64,000 bases of DNA from a virus (IMGVR_UViG_3300045125_000085:1-64000), one strand, 5' to 3'; numbered from the stretch's first letter, positions 1-10,603 are shown. Numbers and translations: made by a program. Notes: generated by a model not told the origin, from the letters alone.

Positions 1-1536
1 CTGGCTCTATCTTCCAAAGTCACCTCTCTGGCATACCGGCATTCCTGGCTGACTTTCAAACCGCCACTCGACAGTGAACTCGTAGAACTCAATCGCGTCT
101 TAGTCGCCCAGAAGATGGAGTTAGGTCGCTATACGTACGGCTAGCCTTCTCTAGCTCGATCGTGTATACTATCGAGTATCTAGTCGAATTTGCTTTACGT
201 CATGTCTACGATGCATCTATTAAGCTCGATGTCTCAAATCCTCGCACGCTCAGGGACAGTCATCGTGTCGCACGATATTCCGTCACTGCCGTGGGGATCT
301 ATGTCGAGTGCGATGTATCCTAAGGAGGCTTCCAGTACCGTCGAGCTTGTGCTAATGATCCTGCCACGTGTAACCACGTACTCGAAGAGCTGATTAACCT
401 GCGTAAGCTGCTGTGGAGTCGATCGTGCCGCACTGACTGACTGGCAGCGTGCACATATGGCGAGCTGGCGTAGTGCTAGTAAGGATATGGATAGCCTGAA
501 GAGAAGTATCGTGAAGAGATGCTGCGCCTGAACGACTATACCGTAAAGTTCCACGAAGACTACTCCGCAAGAAATGCGTATCGTCTTACGTAGTCCCTAC
601 TATCGCTGAGTATATCGATGCAGGCTGATATCGCTGGGTCGGCAGTATCGTCGATCTAGTCGAAAAGACTTTAGCTGCTAAGAATAATCAAGGTGAGCGT
701 GAAAAGCTGATCACGCAGTATGGCCAGGCTACTGCGATGCGTCAGTATACGCACTGGATCCGTAGCATAGAGAGTTCGATCACCAGGTCGTCGATGGTAA
801 TGAGATCCAGCGTACTATCGAAGATCAAGAAGCTATTGAGAAAGTCTGCGATGCACTGAGTGGCGATGATACGATTCGTAATCACTTCTTAGAACAAGTC
901 GCTAAGTACATTAACGAAAGTACGATCGCTGTCGTAGGTATACCGACGTATGATTGTCCGGCATGTCAGCTGACGCAAGAAAGCGCTCTGGCTCTACCGC
1001 ATCATAAGAACATCATCCCGCTCGATGTCCAACAGACTTTTTTCGCTTGACTCACTCAACGGATGCAAAGGATAGCAGTGCGCTGAGCGGAGACGCCGCA
1101 TATCGGTGATCCTGGCTTTGGCTATCGGGCTGATGGCAGTCGTATCGATGTGTATAACTTCTTAAACCGTGCGCTATTGCAGCTACCGGCATTGGAGTCG
1201 GTCGATGCACAGATGGTCATGCGTGATCTGTACGAGACTGAGTATGGGCTGTTTGACCATTTGTCGGCGCATAGTAAGCGACCGTTAGCGGCAGTAGCCC
1301 TACATAAGCAAGAGGATCCTGAATAGTAACTCTAGCTTAGAGTATGCCTTTAGACTGTACGTGAAGCATCGTATCTACGATGTGTTTCATCTTAACGTGT
1401 TGCAGTTTTAGACTTACCGCCAGATGTACTAGAGATGATGATCGTGATCGCTAAGGAACAGACCGTGACCCATAATAAAGCCATGGCTCAGGTCGAGAAA
1501 GATATGCAGATAAGCATGGTGAGCATAGTGCCCTGA
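1..1536 (+). CDS. Unknown large phage protein, C-terminal part, broken by many frameshifts
   Basis: I do not recognise this gene. Protein-like segments on the + strand follow each other in changing frames: YTIEYLVEFALRHVYDAS near 168-230, EEKYREEMLRLNDYTVKF near 500-560, a segment with WIRSIESS near 640-780, a long segment near 780-1110 containing VVGIPTYDCPACQLTQE and NIIPLDVQQTFF, another near 1105-1328 ending in a TAG, and a last one ending MAQVEKDMQISMVSIVP with TGA at 1534-1536. The CPAC pair could be half of a metal site. At least six breaks are needed to join the pieces and the 5' end is outside the window. A very stable hairpin follows directly. The gene runs opposite to the minus-strand genes that follow. 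Structural or polymerase-related roles are both possible; I assign none. Confidence 0.5.
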
Positions 1537-1564
1537 GAGCTAGTATGCTCTCAGGGCACTATGC
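1523..1564. terminator. 18-bp perfect hairpin after the first + strand gene
   Basis: GCATAGTGCCCTGAGAGC and its exact complement flank a six-base loop. There is no T-run on the + side, so on the + strand it may act as an RNA 3'-end stabiliser rather than a classical terminator. Confidence 0.65.
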
Positions 1565-1574
1565 CGAGCAAAAA

Positions 1575-1617
1575 AGGAGTGAGCGATCCAGAGCCCTAAG
1601 GACTCCAGACTGCTCAC
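1575..1617. terminator. Second hairpin of the 1.5-1.66 kb cluster
   Basis: GAGTGAGC pairs with GCTCACTC around a 25-base loop. An A-run on the left reads as a T-run on the minus strand and TTT lies on the right, so it can work in both directions between converging units. Confidence 0.55.
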
Positions 1618-1624
1618 TCTTTCT

Positions 1625-1661
1625 CCTATATCGCTAACTCATACTCCTCTAGCGATATAGG
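1625..1661. repeat. 12-bp inverted repeat overlapping the end of a minus-strand ORF
   Basis: CCTATATCGCTA and TAGCGATATAGG flank a 13-base loop. It overlaps the last codons of the small minus-strand ORF ending at 1626. Confidence 0.6.
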
Positions 1662-1739
1662 AGAAGTGCTGTCATACTTAGGATAGTTATCCTTGAAATA
1701 AAGAATTTGAATGCCTCCCTCTACAGGACATTCAAACTT
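1626..1739 (-). CDS. Small unknown ORF, start unclear
   Basis: The minus strand reads KFECPVEGGIQILYF, then a charged segment ending LEEYELAI and TAG. The preceding sequence AAGGAGGTGGG is a strong ribosome binding site, but no ATG lies at the right distance; the AAG codon at 1737-1739 sits where a start would be expected, so a base error is possible. The product would be about 37 residues. It lies in the same frame as the upstream 1755-1883 ORF, separated by TGA TGA, and both share the promoter near 1985. Function unknown. Confidence 0.35.
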   Translation of the reverse strand, partial: KFECPVEGGIQILYFKDNYPKYDSTSPISLEEYELAI

Positions 1740-1754
1740 CTCCCACCTCCTTCA

Positions 1755-1883
1755 TCAGACCCGCAGCCCGTCCAGGCTGCACGTGGAGTTATCCATAATG
1801 CACGTTATAGATACTTCTCCATCCTTTGCTAGAAGCTACCCATGTGCCTCTAGCTCCTTCTATCGAAATGCTTCGGTGTTCAT
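1755..1883 (-). CDS. Small unknown ORF with two in-frame TAG codons
   Basis: Starts at ATG 1883 behind a good site (CTTGAGGTTATT). It reads MNTEAFR, TAG, KELEAHG, TAG, LLAKDGEVSITC and ends LDGLRV with a double TGA. The three pieces stay in one frame and look protein-like, with Gln fitting at both TAG positions. Either two C-to-T differences made ambers, or they are read through, or the match is chance. About 42 codons; function unknown. It is the first ORF after the promoter at 1981-2011. Confidence 0.3.
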
Positions 1884-1980
1884 AATAACCTCAAGAGGCT
1901 ATGTTAAGTCTTCACAGCTGAACGATTGTGTAGACCAGGAAAAAGTGATAAACTAAGCCATTGATTGGCTAAGATCATTC

Positions 1981-2011
1981 TAAGTATATGGGATTGTAAA
2001 AATTTGCACTT
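1981..2011 (-). promoter_or_regulatory. Early-type promoter for the 1626-1883 unit
   Basis: Minus strand: GTGCAAATTTTTACAATCC, then CATATACTTAGAATGATC. It matches the family found at about 14 places in this window (T-rich box, then CATATACTAA, then ATGA). A stem built on TTAGCCA/TGGCT follows in the leader. Confidence 0.65.
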
Positions 2012-2019
2012 AAAGCAAA

Positions 2020-2062
2020 AGAAAAGAGCAGCATAAAGGCTGGTAGATCCTTGGACCTACTC
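2020..2062 (-). terminator. Terminator after gene 2072-2399
   Basis: GTAGATCC/GGACCTAC (one mismatch) lies inside GCATAAAG context, followed on the minus strand by TTCTTTTGCTTT. Confidence 0.45.
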
Positions 2063-2071
2063 AGCTAGCAC

Positions 2072-2399
2072 TCAGTGATAGTAGCGATGCATGCCTTTCA
2101 CATAAGGCATCATTTCCCGTATGACGTGAAACGGTAGCACGAACATCAATGCCTCATCGTCAAAGATAGCCATATTCCGGTATGTAGGTATATGGTCTTC
2201 AGCCTTACCAGGACTCCAGACTTGTAACCAACGCTTGACACGCCAATCATAATTAGCAGGCATGGCTGGATGGATCAGCTTAAACCTATGCTTATCTGAG
2301 CTGATACTCCATCTGCTGGATATCGGGGCATTTGCTCAGTAGCTTTAGAGTATTCATCAACGCATGGACTTCATCCCAAGTGATCGTGACGTGAGCCAT
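2072..2399 (-). CDS. Unknown small phage protein, one frameshift
   Basis: The start ATG at 2399 (MAHVTITWDEVHALMNTLK) has AAAAAGG eight bases upstream. The frame breaks near 2290 and continues with KHRFKLIHPAMPANYDW, ending VKGMHRYYH at a TGA. Composite length is about 108 residues, with a basic, aromatic-rich C-terminal half (WRVKRWLQVWSPGK). It overlaps the end of the preceding gene and is followed by a hairpin. No family recognised. Confidence 0.5.
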
Positions 2400-2715
2400 G
2401 TACCTTTTTGTTCTCAGGCTTAATGCCGACTTGCAATAAGATCCTGTCGACGTTACCTATCAGCTCCATATTCCAGTATCCTGGCCTTTGCACTAGCAGC
2501 GGATATTTACCATCATCTTTCTGCTCCATACAATGCCCTAACTTCTGTGTCAGTAGTGGAAATAAGCTACCATCTTCACGTCTTTCAGTATAGGCGACTT
2601 TCTGACTGCCGGATGTCACTTTTCTGATTTGCCATAAGGCTTTTCCTCTTAGATTAAAAATTACAAAGTACCTAACTGCCACCGATTGTTCGGTAAGTAG
2701 TTAGGTTGAGTTCAT
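2371..2715 (-). CDS. Unknown small phage protein
   Basis: The clear reading frame runs from 2682 (GTG) to 2371 and contains RYFVIFNLRGKALWQI and LLVQRPGYWNMELIGNVD. The same frame extends up to an ATG at 2715 that overlaps the TGA of the upstream gene (ATGA), interrupted by one TAA after four codons where CAA would give Gln. I take 2715 as the likely true start and the TAA as a base error. About 114 residues, no known domain. Confidence 0.5.
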
Positions 2716-3429
2716 CCAGCATAGTCGACGGCGTCTAGCATCGAGTGCAAGTAAGCCGGGGTCGCCACGGTAGAGCTCTCTTTGAGCGAGACGACCCGGC
2801 CGCCCTCTACAGCCATTAAGTACATAACGTATCGTCTATGCGTGTAAAGCCGTGACTGGGCAGTAATACATTCGTCTATCCGTCATGCCTAATGGCGGGT
2901 AGACTGCATGCGGGACGTAGTAGCCGTCTGCTCACGATACCGCCTATCGGGTATATGCCTATAGCCGATAGTAGTGCGCCTGCACGGATAGTCGTGACGG
3001 GATGTCGCTCTGCGCCTATCCTTGTCAAATACTGTTTGATCTTCTCACCCACATGTACATACCTCGCTCGATAGAAAAGAGGCTGGATCTCTACGACCCA
3101 GCCGTCACCTAGTGCTGACCGTCTACAGACAGCAGGATGGTTGTTAATATAGTCCTTGATAGCTTCAGGAGTAGTATTAGGGAAATATACTCCGAAGCTA
3201 CGTTCTGCTATCCATGCTATCCCACACGGCACTCTGAACGTACTAGCGTACTGCTCGACTAGTCGCCAGAGTATCTCCATCTTAGGCTTCCACGCACTAT
3301 CCTTAAGATGCCACGGATGATAGATGCCGTACCAGCTATCTATTTGGTTTAAATCCACTACAGGCCGATAAGCTAGACTATGCTGAAAGCTTTCAGTAGT
3401 AGTGAGGTTATGAGAATCATGGATTGCAT
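2712..3429 (-). CDS. Unknown phage protein, about 235 residues, frameshifted
   Basis: The start ATG at 3429 has AGGAGGT six bases upstream. The first frame (MQSM) shifts within a few codons to HDSHNLTTTESFQH, runs through VDLNQIDSWYGIYHPWHLK and EKIKQYLTRIGAE, then shifts again near 2875 to RIDECITAQSRLYTHRRYV and ends LHSMLDAVDYAG with TGA at 2712-2714. The central part has many aromatic residues. It sits ten bases after the helicase stop, so it is probably cotranscribed with it. No function assigned. Confidence 0.55.
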
Positions 3430-3438
3430 ATAGACCTC

Positions 3439-5021
3439 CTATACGACGCCAGGATAGACGATATGCTTAGTCGTCAGGACTTTATCCTTGACTAGCTCTC
3501 ATGCGGTGCTGCTGGTATTCTACTTTGCTTAGGTATATTAGCAGCATGCCAGGCATAGAACTTCACATCACGATCTGGTAGCTCACGTAGACGTCCCATC
3601 ACCTGCTCATTACTCTGGATACTCCTCACACTGATCGTGAGGATGACGCAGCGTAATCCAGGTAATATCGATAGCTCGTTTACCTGAGGAGCCTAGCAGT
3701 ACGAAGACGCGGATATCGCTATCGATCACATGCTCGTATGGATCGTCTTCTACATAGCGAGCTACTGATCAGATGGGGATACTTAGCCTCGTAGAAACTG
3801 ACAGAGCTCAGTACACATCTGGATAGTAGCGGCGATAGACGGCTGCTCTATCACCCGGCTGATAGTCCTTAATATAGCCTATCTCTGGGTTCCAGTGCAG
3901 TAGCTGCTTATAGTTACTGAAGGTAGGATGATGCTTGAGGATAGAGCGCTCATAGGCCGTATGACTATAGCGCGTATCACCCCACCCAGTAGTCCGTACA
4001 CGCTCTGGTGTCTTTAACGTATACTCAGTAGGATAGTACTTAATATAGCGATCGTACTCCATACCTTCATAGCGATGCTCTAATGGAAAGACCCGCTTAT
4101 ACATCTTAGTCAGGAATGGATCTAAGTGCACTAATGTCGCCGACATAGCGATCAGGTGCGGTACATGCATGTACAGCATCGCTTTGAAGTTAGCATGAAA
4201 CTCCTGATGAAACTCATCGCACAGTACGAGCCCGATACCGAGTAAAGGCATCAGCTCATGCGGTGCACATCCATAGCCCATCTCTTCCCAACTACCCGGC
4301 CAATCTTCTTCTACCTTGTAGTAGTTCTGATGCGTACGCGTACTCATCAGGATGACTTTACTCTTAAGCTGATCTGTCTTAGCTAGCTGGATCACTCCTT
4401 TTAACTGACCACTACCGCTGACGGATAGCAGGTCCTTAGTATCTATATCTAAAGTGCTAGTAATGTCATTAGCCCACTTTCGATATAGGCTGGTTTAATC
4501 AATACTAGTACGCGTACATTGATACGTGCTGCTGCTGCTAATGCACTCAGCGTCTTACCTTTACCTGTCTGTACGCCTATGAACCTACTATACGTAGGCG
4601 CTAGCTTTAAGAAAGATTCTAGCTCAGTCGTATGGGTAGTAGGTTTAGCTAGGTATTCGACTATAGGGACTTGATAGTCTCTCAGTAGCCATTGTGGTTT
4701 TAATGGCATGGCTGTAGTCGGTAGGCTAGGTAGCGGTACGACTTCTTGCTCGTAGAGATCAGGGAAGATGTGGTTGCGTTCGAGTTGTTCGAGTACTTCA
4801 GGCCATTGGCCTATGTGGAAGCGATACTGCAGTGCGTCGGGTGATCGGTAAGCGAACACCTTACCGCGTACACGTTTCCATTGCCTTTCTCTCTGATGAA
4901 ATCAGGCTGGGTAAACTGATCACACAGTCGATCGAAGATCCAGCGGACGCGGTCCTGTCGGCCTGAGGATCTGCACGAAGTGTGAGTAAAACTTAGCTGT
5001 GAATAAAGGATCATAAGCCAT
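3439..5021 (-). CDS. Superfamily 2 DNA helicase (UvsW-like), frameshifted
   Basis: An ATP-dependent nucleic-acid translocase, likely acting in replication or recombination inside the phage nucleus. Visible in order: MAYDPLFTAKFYSHF at the start; RDYQVPIVEYL, the usual Q-motif-like entry; FIGVQTGKGKTLSALAAAA, the Walker A (motif I); VLCDEFHQ, a DEFH-type motif II; MSATLVHLDPF, motif III; then, after another break near 3790, EQVMGRLRELP, motif VI with its arginine. It ends YPGVV at TAG 3439-3441. At least four frame breaks are present, but all the core motifs survive, so the gene is probably functional. About 525 residues. An early-type promoter lies at 5101 and the downstream gene follows after ten bases. 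Confidence 0.85.
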
Positions 5022-5100
5022 GACGGGCCTCGCTATAAGACAATATCTATACCATCCCCCATCGCCGGTAAAAAATACCGATACTAGGCAAGGCTCATAC

Positions 5101-5130
5101 TTAGTATATGGTCTTCTAAAAAACTCTAGT
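5101..5130 (-). promoter_or_regulatory. Early-type promoter for the helicase unit
   Basis: Minus strand TTTTTTAGAAGAC then CATATACTAAGTATGAGCC, the consensus shared by the promoter family, 80 bases upstream of the helicase start. Confidence 0.65.
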
Positions 5131-5133
5131 AAA

Positions 5134-5167
5134 GCAAAAAAAGAGCACCGACTAGGGTGCTCTTTTT
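5134..5167. terminator. Bidirectional terminator
   Basis: AAGAGCACC pairs with GGTGCTCTT, with A-run before and T-run after. On the minus strand it ends the 5201-5419 gene. Confidence 0.75.
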
Positions 5168-5200
5168 GGCCTACACTGAGTATAGGCCATAGAGGAGCCT

Positions 5201-5419
5201 CTAATAGGCCCTCCAACTTATTAACATGTGCATCTGTGGTATATACACCACAGAGCCATATTTCACGCCCTTGTCATCCTTGACATAGTGTCTTCCATTG
5301 TAAAAATCACTCCATGCGATCTTAGCGCTTCCTTGCGCCGTTTCCCCCTTCTTACAACGTAATCCATGTTCGTCAGCTATTACGCTGACGTTTCCTTCGA
5401 TAGCAACAGTCGTGCTCAT
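5201..5419 (-). CDS. Small unknown accessory protein, 72 residues
   Basis: The ATG at 5419 (MSTTVAIEGNVSVIADEHG) is preceded by GAGGAGGTGTATC, which favours it over the longer frame starting at 5569. The protein has a CKKGETAQGSAKIAW centre and ends QMHMLISWRAY. It is a single-gene unit with its own promoter (5514-5543), a 23-base leader hairpin identical to that of the AcrIII-1 gene at 41848-42195, and its own terminator. No family recognised. The shared leader makes an early host-takeover or counter-defence role a reasonable guess only. Confidence 0.65.
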   Translation of the reverse strand: MSTTVAIEGNVSVIADEHGLRCKKGETAQGSAKIAWSDFYNGRHYVKDDKGVKYGSVVYIPQMHMLISWRAY

Positions 5420-5486
5420 GATACACCTCCTCGGGCATACGTTAACTCTACCTACCGAGCAGATAGGCAGAGCTGAAAGGGTTTGC

Positions 5487-5509
5487 GATCTCAGCAGTAG
5501 GCTAAGATC
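5487..5509 (-). promoter_or_regulatory. Leader hairpin, copy 1
   Basis: Transcript sequence GATCTTAGC-CTACT-GCTGAGATC forms a 9-bp stem with one G-U pair directly after the promoter. Identical to 42266-42288. Confidence 0.65.
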
Positions 5510-5513
5510 ATCT

Positions 5514-5543
5514 TTACTATATGTGTTTATAAAAATCTGCACT
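5514..5543 (-). promoter_or_regulatory. Early-type promoter for gene 5201-5419
   Basis: Minus strand GTGCAGATTTTTATAAACA then CATATAGTAAAGATGATC. Confidence 0.7.
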
Positions 5544-5569
5544 TTACGCGATTCTATTCTAGTCGACAT

Positions 5570-5600
5570 AGAGCCTAGAGCCTAAAATGCTCTAGGCTCT
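5570..5600 (-). terminator. Hairpin after the Nudix gene
   Basis: AGAGCCTAGAGC and GCTCTAGGCTCT form a perfect 12-bp stem about 20 bases after the Nudix stop. No clear T-run follows. Confidence 0.55.
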
Positions 5601-5620
5601 TATGCTGTTTAATCACTCTA

Positions 5621-6148
5621 CTACCATTGCTGCCATTTCTCTAACGATGCTTTTAATGGCTTACGTAGATTATCCATAGATAACTGACTAGCGGCTTCAC
5701 ATATCCCATCACCGATTAAAGCATTGTAACGCTTTGCCAGATCCTCTATCCCGCTCGCTGTCACCCACGTGATCGCATCGAACTTATGTGGCTCTAATAT
5801 CCTAGGCTGTTTACCACGTGCTATATCGGCTTTATAAAAACCAATAGTGATTCTCGATCTGCGTAATCTCTGGGAAGTACGCTTTCTCTAAAGCATCTGC
5901 TTTACGAGTCTTGCGATACTCCATAATCTGCGTTAGTCCTACTAAATCCACACCTAGCTCTTCCTGGGGTACTTCTCTACGTAATCCTTGCTCAGGTGTC
6001 TCGCCCTCATCAAGTCCCACCACCTGGCAACAATAACACACGCCAATCCTTGCCTCACTTTTGTTTCTAAAGTTCCTGATCATGACCAAGAAGGTCTTAT
6101 CACTACACGTGTAAGGAAAACCCGTGTGCGTTCATTCTGCACCAACAT
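5621..6148 (-). CDS. Nudix hydrolase, frameshifted
   Basis: Nudix enzymes cleave nucleoside diphosphates linked to another group (nucleotide sanitation, NAD or cap-like substrates); the substrate here cannot be told. One frame gives LPGGGLDEGETPEQGLRRE and an adjoining frame REVPQEELGVDL, which together make the Nudix box. Two residues instead of one lie between REV and EE, in a CCCC stretch, so a small insertion error is likely. The N-terminus reads MLVQNERTRVFLTR and the C-terminus, in another frame, ITWVTASGIEDLAKRYNAL ending SLEKWQQW at TAG. Composite length about 175 residues, typical of the family. It is a single-gene unit between hairpins at 5570 and 6245. The start at 6148 is uncertain. 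Confidence 0.75.
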
Positions 6149-6240
6149 GACATCACCACTTATACTGAATATACAGAAACGATCATAGCTCACACCATGA
6201 TCATCCGTAGTATGTGGGATCTAGTACATCTGCAATGAAA

Positions 6241-6268
6241 AAAAAGAGCACCCACTAGGAGTGCTCTG
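6241..6268 (-). terminator. Terminator after the polymerase beta-prime gene
   Basis: AGAGCAC/GTGCTCT stem followed on the minus strand by a run of eight T, about 35 bases beyond the stop at 6302. Confidence 0.75.
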
Positions 6269-6301
6269 TAAAGGCATCGAGCTCCAGCGAGGTAGTGATC
6301 T

Positions 6302-8372
6302 TTAAGCTGGTGGTGGGATCACAGCTTCAGGTAAGATAAAGGCATCCAAGATACAGTCCGGTCGATCTAGCTGATAGAAGCTCCTAGGATCCATGATCAA
6401 CTTCATCTGCTCTTCGTAAGCATACGCTGTCGATAGACTACGATTCCGCAAGGTAGCTCTCGCTACGCCTAAGGATGCAGTCGTAGAGTTCCTAGCTAGT
6501 CCGTACAGATCGTTACCACCATCGGTGATCATCGAGGCATAGATGATCACTTCTAAGAGTGCTATGTTCACATTCAGCTTAGTATTCACTAAGTTAAATA
6601 GATCTACCAGCGTACGTATCGGTGAATCAGGTCGATTACGCTCAGTCAAGTCTTTGATCCTAGACTCGATCAGAGTAGCGATCTGACCTGAGTGCTGTGA
6701 GTATGAATACTCCATAGCCGGTAACACGAATAAAGGCAACTCATGGTTCCAGTCAGATAAGTCAAACACTAGGTTAAACTTACTGTCAGATACCCACTTG
6801 TACAGCTTACAGTAGTGTAAGAAGTCATGACTCATGATAGCCATCCTACCGTGCTGACTGATCTGCATCTACGTCCTATAGCGTGTACCACGTTCCTCTA
6901 ACTCAGTACTATGCTATCTATGCTACTGATGCGTGTCAAGTCTAAGTCTTCTATCCTAGGCGCTATGTGTACATCAGTCAAATTACTGACTTCAGTCTGT
7001 GCTACTAGTAGTCTAGGCTTACTGTTCAGTGCCTCCTTCTTTAGATAGTAAGCATTATTCTTGCCTTTAGTAACGAAGAACTGCGATGTGACTTCATTTA
7101 GCAGGGAGTGGTTCTGCTTTAGAGCTCGCATCCAGATGCTTATTTGACAGCACTGATTGCGTGGTCTGCCTAGTGATAGAGGCTGCACAGTTATGACCTA
7201 CATTAGTCTCGTGGTTGAAGTTATCAGCCATTTGACCGAAGCAGACTTTACATACGGCATGTGGATCAGCATCCCTGCAAGTCAGTACGCTCCTTATCAG
7301 GATAGTCTGACCGACTAGATCAGTATCGCTCACTTTGAGTATCTTTAACTGCTCACCGACTGGATTACCTTTATCGTCCGTAGTCAGGTAGTACTTACCT
7401 TCTAAGAAAGTAAGATCGCCTGGGTATACGTCATTACCCGTCTTTGTGGAGGTTTGACTATCCAGCGTACGTAGTTAGTACTGCCACAATCACCATCAGG
7501 ATAATAGTGCTGCTGTTTAGTCTCTGGATCCTCTACAGATACGTCTTCGTAGTGGATGCGTTCTACTACCATAGCTAGCAGCTGTAAGCGTCTAGCAAAG
7601 TACTCAGCATCCTGTAATGGCGACTCAGCGAAGTAATGACTCTTTGCAGCCGAACGTGACTCTGCTGCAAAAGTCGTACAGACTCCGCATCCCTTGCGTA
7701 TAACTACGCAGTACTGGATAGGTGAAGATGTGTCCATCTACCTCAGTAGGAAAGCCACGTGGGCCTACGCACTGCAGTACTTGGTTTTGGTTCACCATCT
7801 GTGAGCGGGTAGCACGAGCGAGGGCATTATCACCTAGATCTTCAGCTTTATTGAGCGAAGTGATCAAGGCTTGATAGGCTCTATCTATAGACTCCTGACT
7901 ATCGTTGAGTCCTGCTAGTACAGGAGCTATCTCTGGATAGTCTATCACCTGCAGACAGTCGAGTATGTCTACCGATACTACGAAAGCTTCACCTCTATGA
8001 CTGAGATCTACATAGAGCTCATTGACGATCTCGTACACCATCTTAACGAGAGGATCTCTTTGCTGCGGCGTCTTGAGCCGATAGCACTCTACTACGTCCC
8101 AAAACACACTACCGACTAGTTTGATATGCGTCTTAGCTGAGATCACCTGTCCGTTAAGGATCACATCTAAGTGATGGTGCGGTAAGATAGGCGTCTGCGG
8201 ATACTCTCTATGCATCCGCCAGAAGTAAGAGCTATAGCCAGTCGCTCGATAGTTCGTACTAATCACAGTGCCGTCATCGAACTTAAGGTTAAAGTCACCT
8301 ACCAGCAAGTCCCATAGCTCTGCCGTACTGTAATTGTAATAGATATCTAGCACTCAAGGTCTTTACAGTCAT
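6302..8372 (-). CDS. Multisubunit RNA polymerase beta-prime, C-terminal subunit
   Basis: Carries the bacterial-type trigger-loop region: QCVGPRGFPTEVDGHIFTYP then YTQGMRSLYDF and YFARRLQLLA and GSTNYVRW align by eye with the cellular segment of the same order (GARG, RGL, TRRL, DCGT). Further on, CRDADPHAVCKVCFGQMAD is a cysteine-rich segment and VGHNCAASITRQTTQSVLS matches the position of VGIIAAQSIGEPGTQLT. The end, NIALLEVIIYASMITDG, is typical of phage homologues. Start taken at ATG 8372, with GGGAGGTGATGC upstream and overlapping the beta gene stop. At least four frame breaks; about 690 residues. Adjacent to the beta C-terminal gene, as in the phiKZ gp71-73/gp74 arrangement, so I infer the non-virion polymerase. 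Confidence 0.85.
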
Positions 8373-10603
8373 GCATCACCTCCCATAGGGGTCATTTTAC
8401 CTGCAGGTCTATAGACCATACGCCAGCCACCACACATCGCTACATGACGTACTAGACTCAGCGGCTTAGATCCACCGAGCGGTATCTGCTGCCTATCTAT
8501 AGCAACTGGTATATTAGTCGGTCTATCAGCAGTCAAAATATTCCACACTATGTGTCTATGCGTAGTAGGGCTAGTATTCCTATCCATCATCTCAGCTATG
8601 GCTTCCTTACCACAGTAGCTGACGAAGATCCTACCTTCAGACTCACCGATAGTACGTACTGGACTATTACGATGTGGAAACGCGTACTTCTGCGCTCTCG
8701 GTCACGGGTGATAAGATACCGAAGTGCTGTAGTGTACCTGCAAGCTACTGACGATAAAGCGTCCGTGATTTTATCTAGTAGCATCATGTACAAAGGCGCT
8801 ATGCGTACGGGATACTGAGTCACTACTCTCTGACCACTATAACCTACATAGCTGACAGGGCCATAAGTAGGATTGTACTCCTGCTGTAGTCGTCTAGCGA
8901 CATCAGCGATCTCATACTCATGATCCGTAGGGTAGAATATCAGCCCACCATTTTCCACCAGTCTAGCTAGATGGTCTAGCTTATCATCTATAGATAGTCC
9001 ACTATAGTGCTGATATTGCAAAGGCGATACGGTCTGATAAAAGCCTAAGCGATAGCGATAGGCATTCTCTACCCTAGATGCATCAGTCTTATAGATCTCC
9101 TTAATAGCAGCTAAGGCACTCGCGTAAGGCTGCTTCTCTAAGCCTAGCATACTCCTGACTGTCTTAGTCACATCGCGCTCACACGGCACCGAAGAACATC
9201 TCATACAGTCGGCCTAAGTTCATACGACTGAAATGTCGTCTCTGCACCTACGACGATATCCGCTCGATTACCTGCTGCATCTACCGGCATGTTCTCAGGC
9301 TTCTCTATGTAACAAATCACACCTTTACCACCTTGACAACACGTCAGCTTATAGCCGATCGTAGGCTGTACCGTATACTCGATAGTAAACTCGACTCTAT
9401 AGTCGTCGAGCGGTACTTTTCTATACACTAGGTTAAGCCTGCTATTAGTCTTACCGCAAGGTTTACCTAAGACGGCCATGGCTTCTACTAACAGTCTGTG
9501 GAGTTCAGGCTTGAGTACGATCTCAGCTTCACCATACTTCTTCCTACGTTCGCTACGTATATGCTCGTACGCATCCAATAGCTCACGGTAAAAGCGTTTC
9601 AGGGCACGAGTGTATTTATTCATACCGCTCATGACTCCTTCAGGCGTAGGGCTATTCTCAGCCTCATCGTGGTAGATCTTGATATCGACGATTTTGCCTG
9701 ACTTGATCTCTATAGGCTGCCCATTCTTCTCACCCTGCATGACTGTACCTGGCCCTCTGACATAGATGGCGTCGTCGAAAATAAAATCAGGCGACATGCA
9801 GTCTGTGATACTCGTGAGTACCGGTCCTAGATCTTGATCATACCTACGCAGCATCGCTAAGATCCCATCTTCACGGATCAGCTGACCTATCTCTGGGAAA
9901 GGCTGGTAACGATTAGCATGGCCGTAGAGGTTTAAAGGAAAGGTACTTGTACCAAACTCCACGACGCGCTTCTCATACACCTTGAAACGTAAACGTGGCA
10001 ACACATCTTCACTGATCAAGATGCCGTCCTCAGCTACAGCTGGATGGGACATCCCGGCTACGTTCAACTCTATACCGAACTTATAGCCGCCGTACTCACT
10101 GATAGAAGGACTATTAGCAAAGATGGTATCTTTCTCTATATAGTCAGTACCCGCTACTTTACTTAATCCAGGTAAAAGTCGTTTGAACTCAGGCGTCATC
10201 TTGTACTCAAAGCCAAAGTACTGATGAAATGACGCAGTGTCTAGGTATGACTAAGCAGCCTATCTCAGGCATACAGTTGACATTAGGATCTCTTATTACC
10301 TCTTCGTAGATCACTACAGTCTCTGGGTTCTCAGGGATGGCATCTATATCGATACCAGCAGGATAGCGGTCTATCACACGTAGCACTCGCATATCGCATG
10401 GTGCTTTCGTTGAATACGTAATCACCTAACCTGCACTCTACACCTGTCTGAAAGCGTTTCTCAGTACTGCCTTCTATGACAAGATTCTGTGAGATATGCG
10501 AACCATACATCACAGCACGACTAGCACTATTCGTACCAGTCGCAAAATTAGTTGCCTGAATACCTAATAATTCAGGATGTAGCTCACTGGGTTTATTGCT
10601 CAT
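8369..10603 (-). CDS. Multisubunit RNA polymerase beta, C-terminal subunit
   Basis: HPAVAEDGILISEDVLPRLR corresponds to the cellular NFEDSILISERV segment, and CCQGGKGVICYIEKPENMP followed by GNRADIVVG corresponds to the GNKGVIS...DMP...G.PVDIVLNP block that holds the catalytic-region lysine. The C-terminal part has GQRVVTQYPVRIAPLYMMLL, matching the GE...V...YM.KL region, and ends at TGA 8369 overlapping the next start. The N-terminus MSNKPSELHPELLGI follows AAGAGGTAGAT. The 9201-10199 section is an unbroken 332-codon frame; the others are shifted. About 745 residues. With the adjacent beta-prime gene it forms half of the presumed non-virion polymerase that transcribes middle and late genes. 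Confidence 0.85.

Noticed and set aside
1711-1956. A + strand ORF opposite the first small minus unit.
   Set aside because: The minus strand has the promoter, ribosome sites and leader stem; the + ORF has none and an unprotein-like composition.
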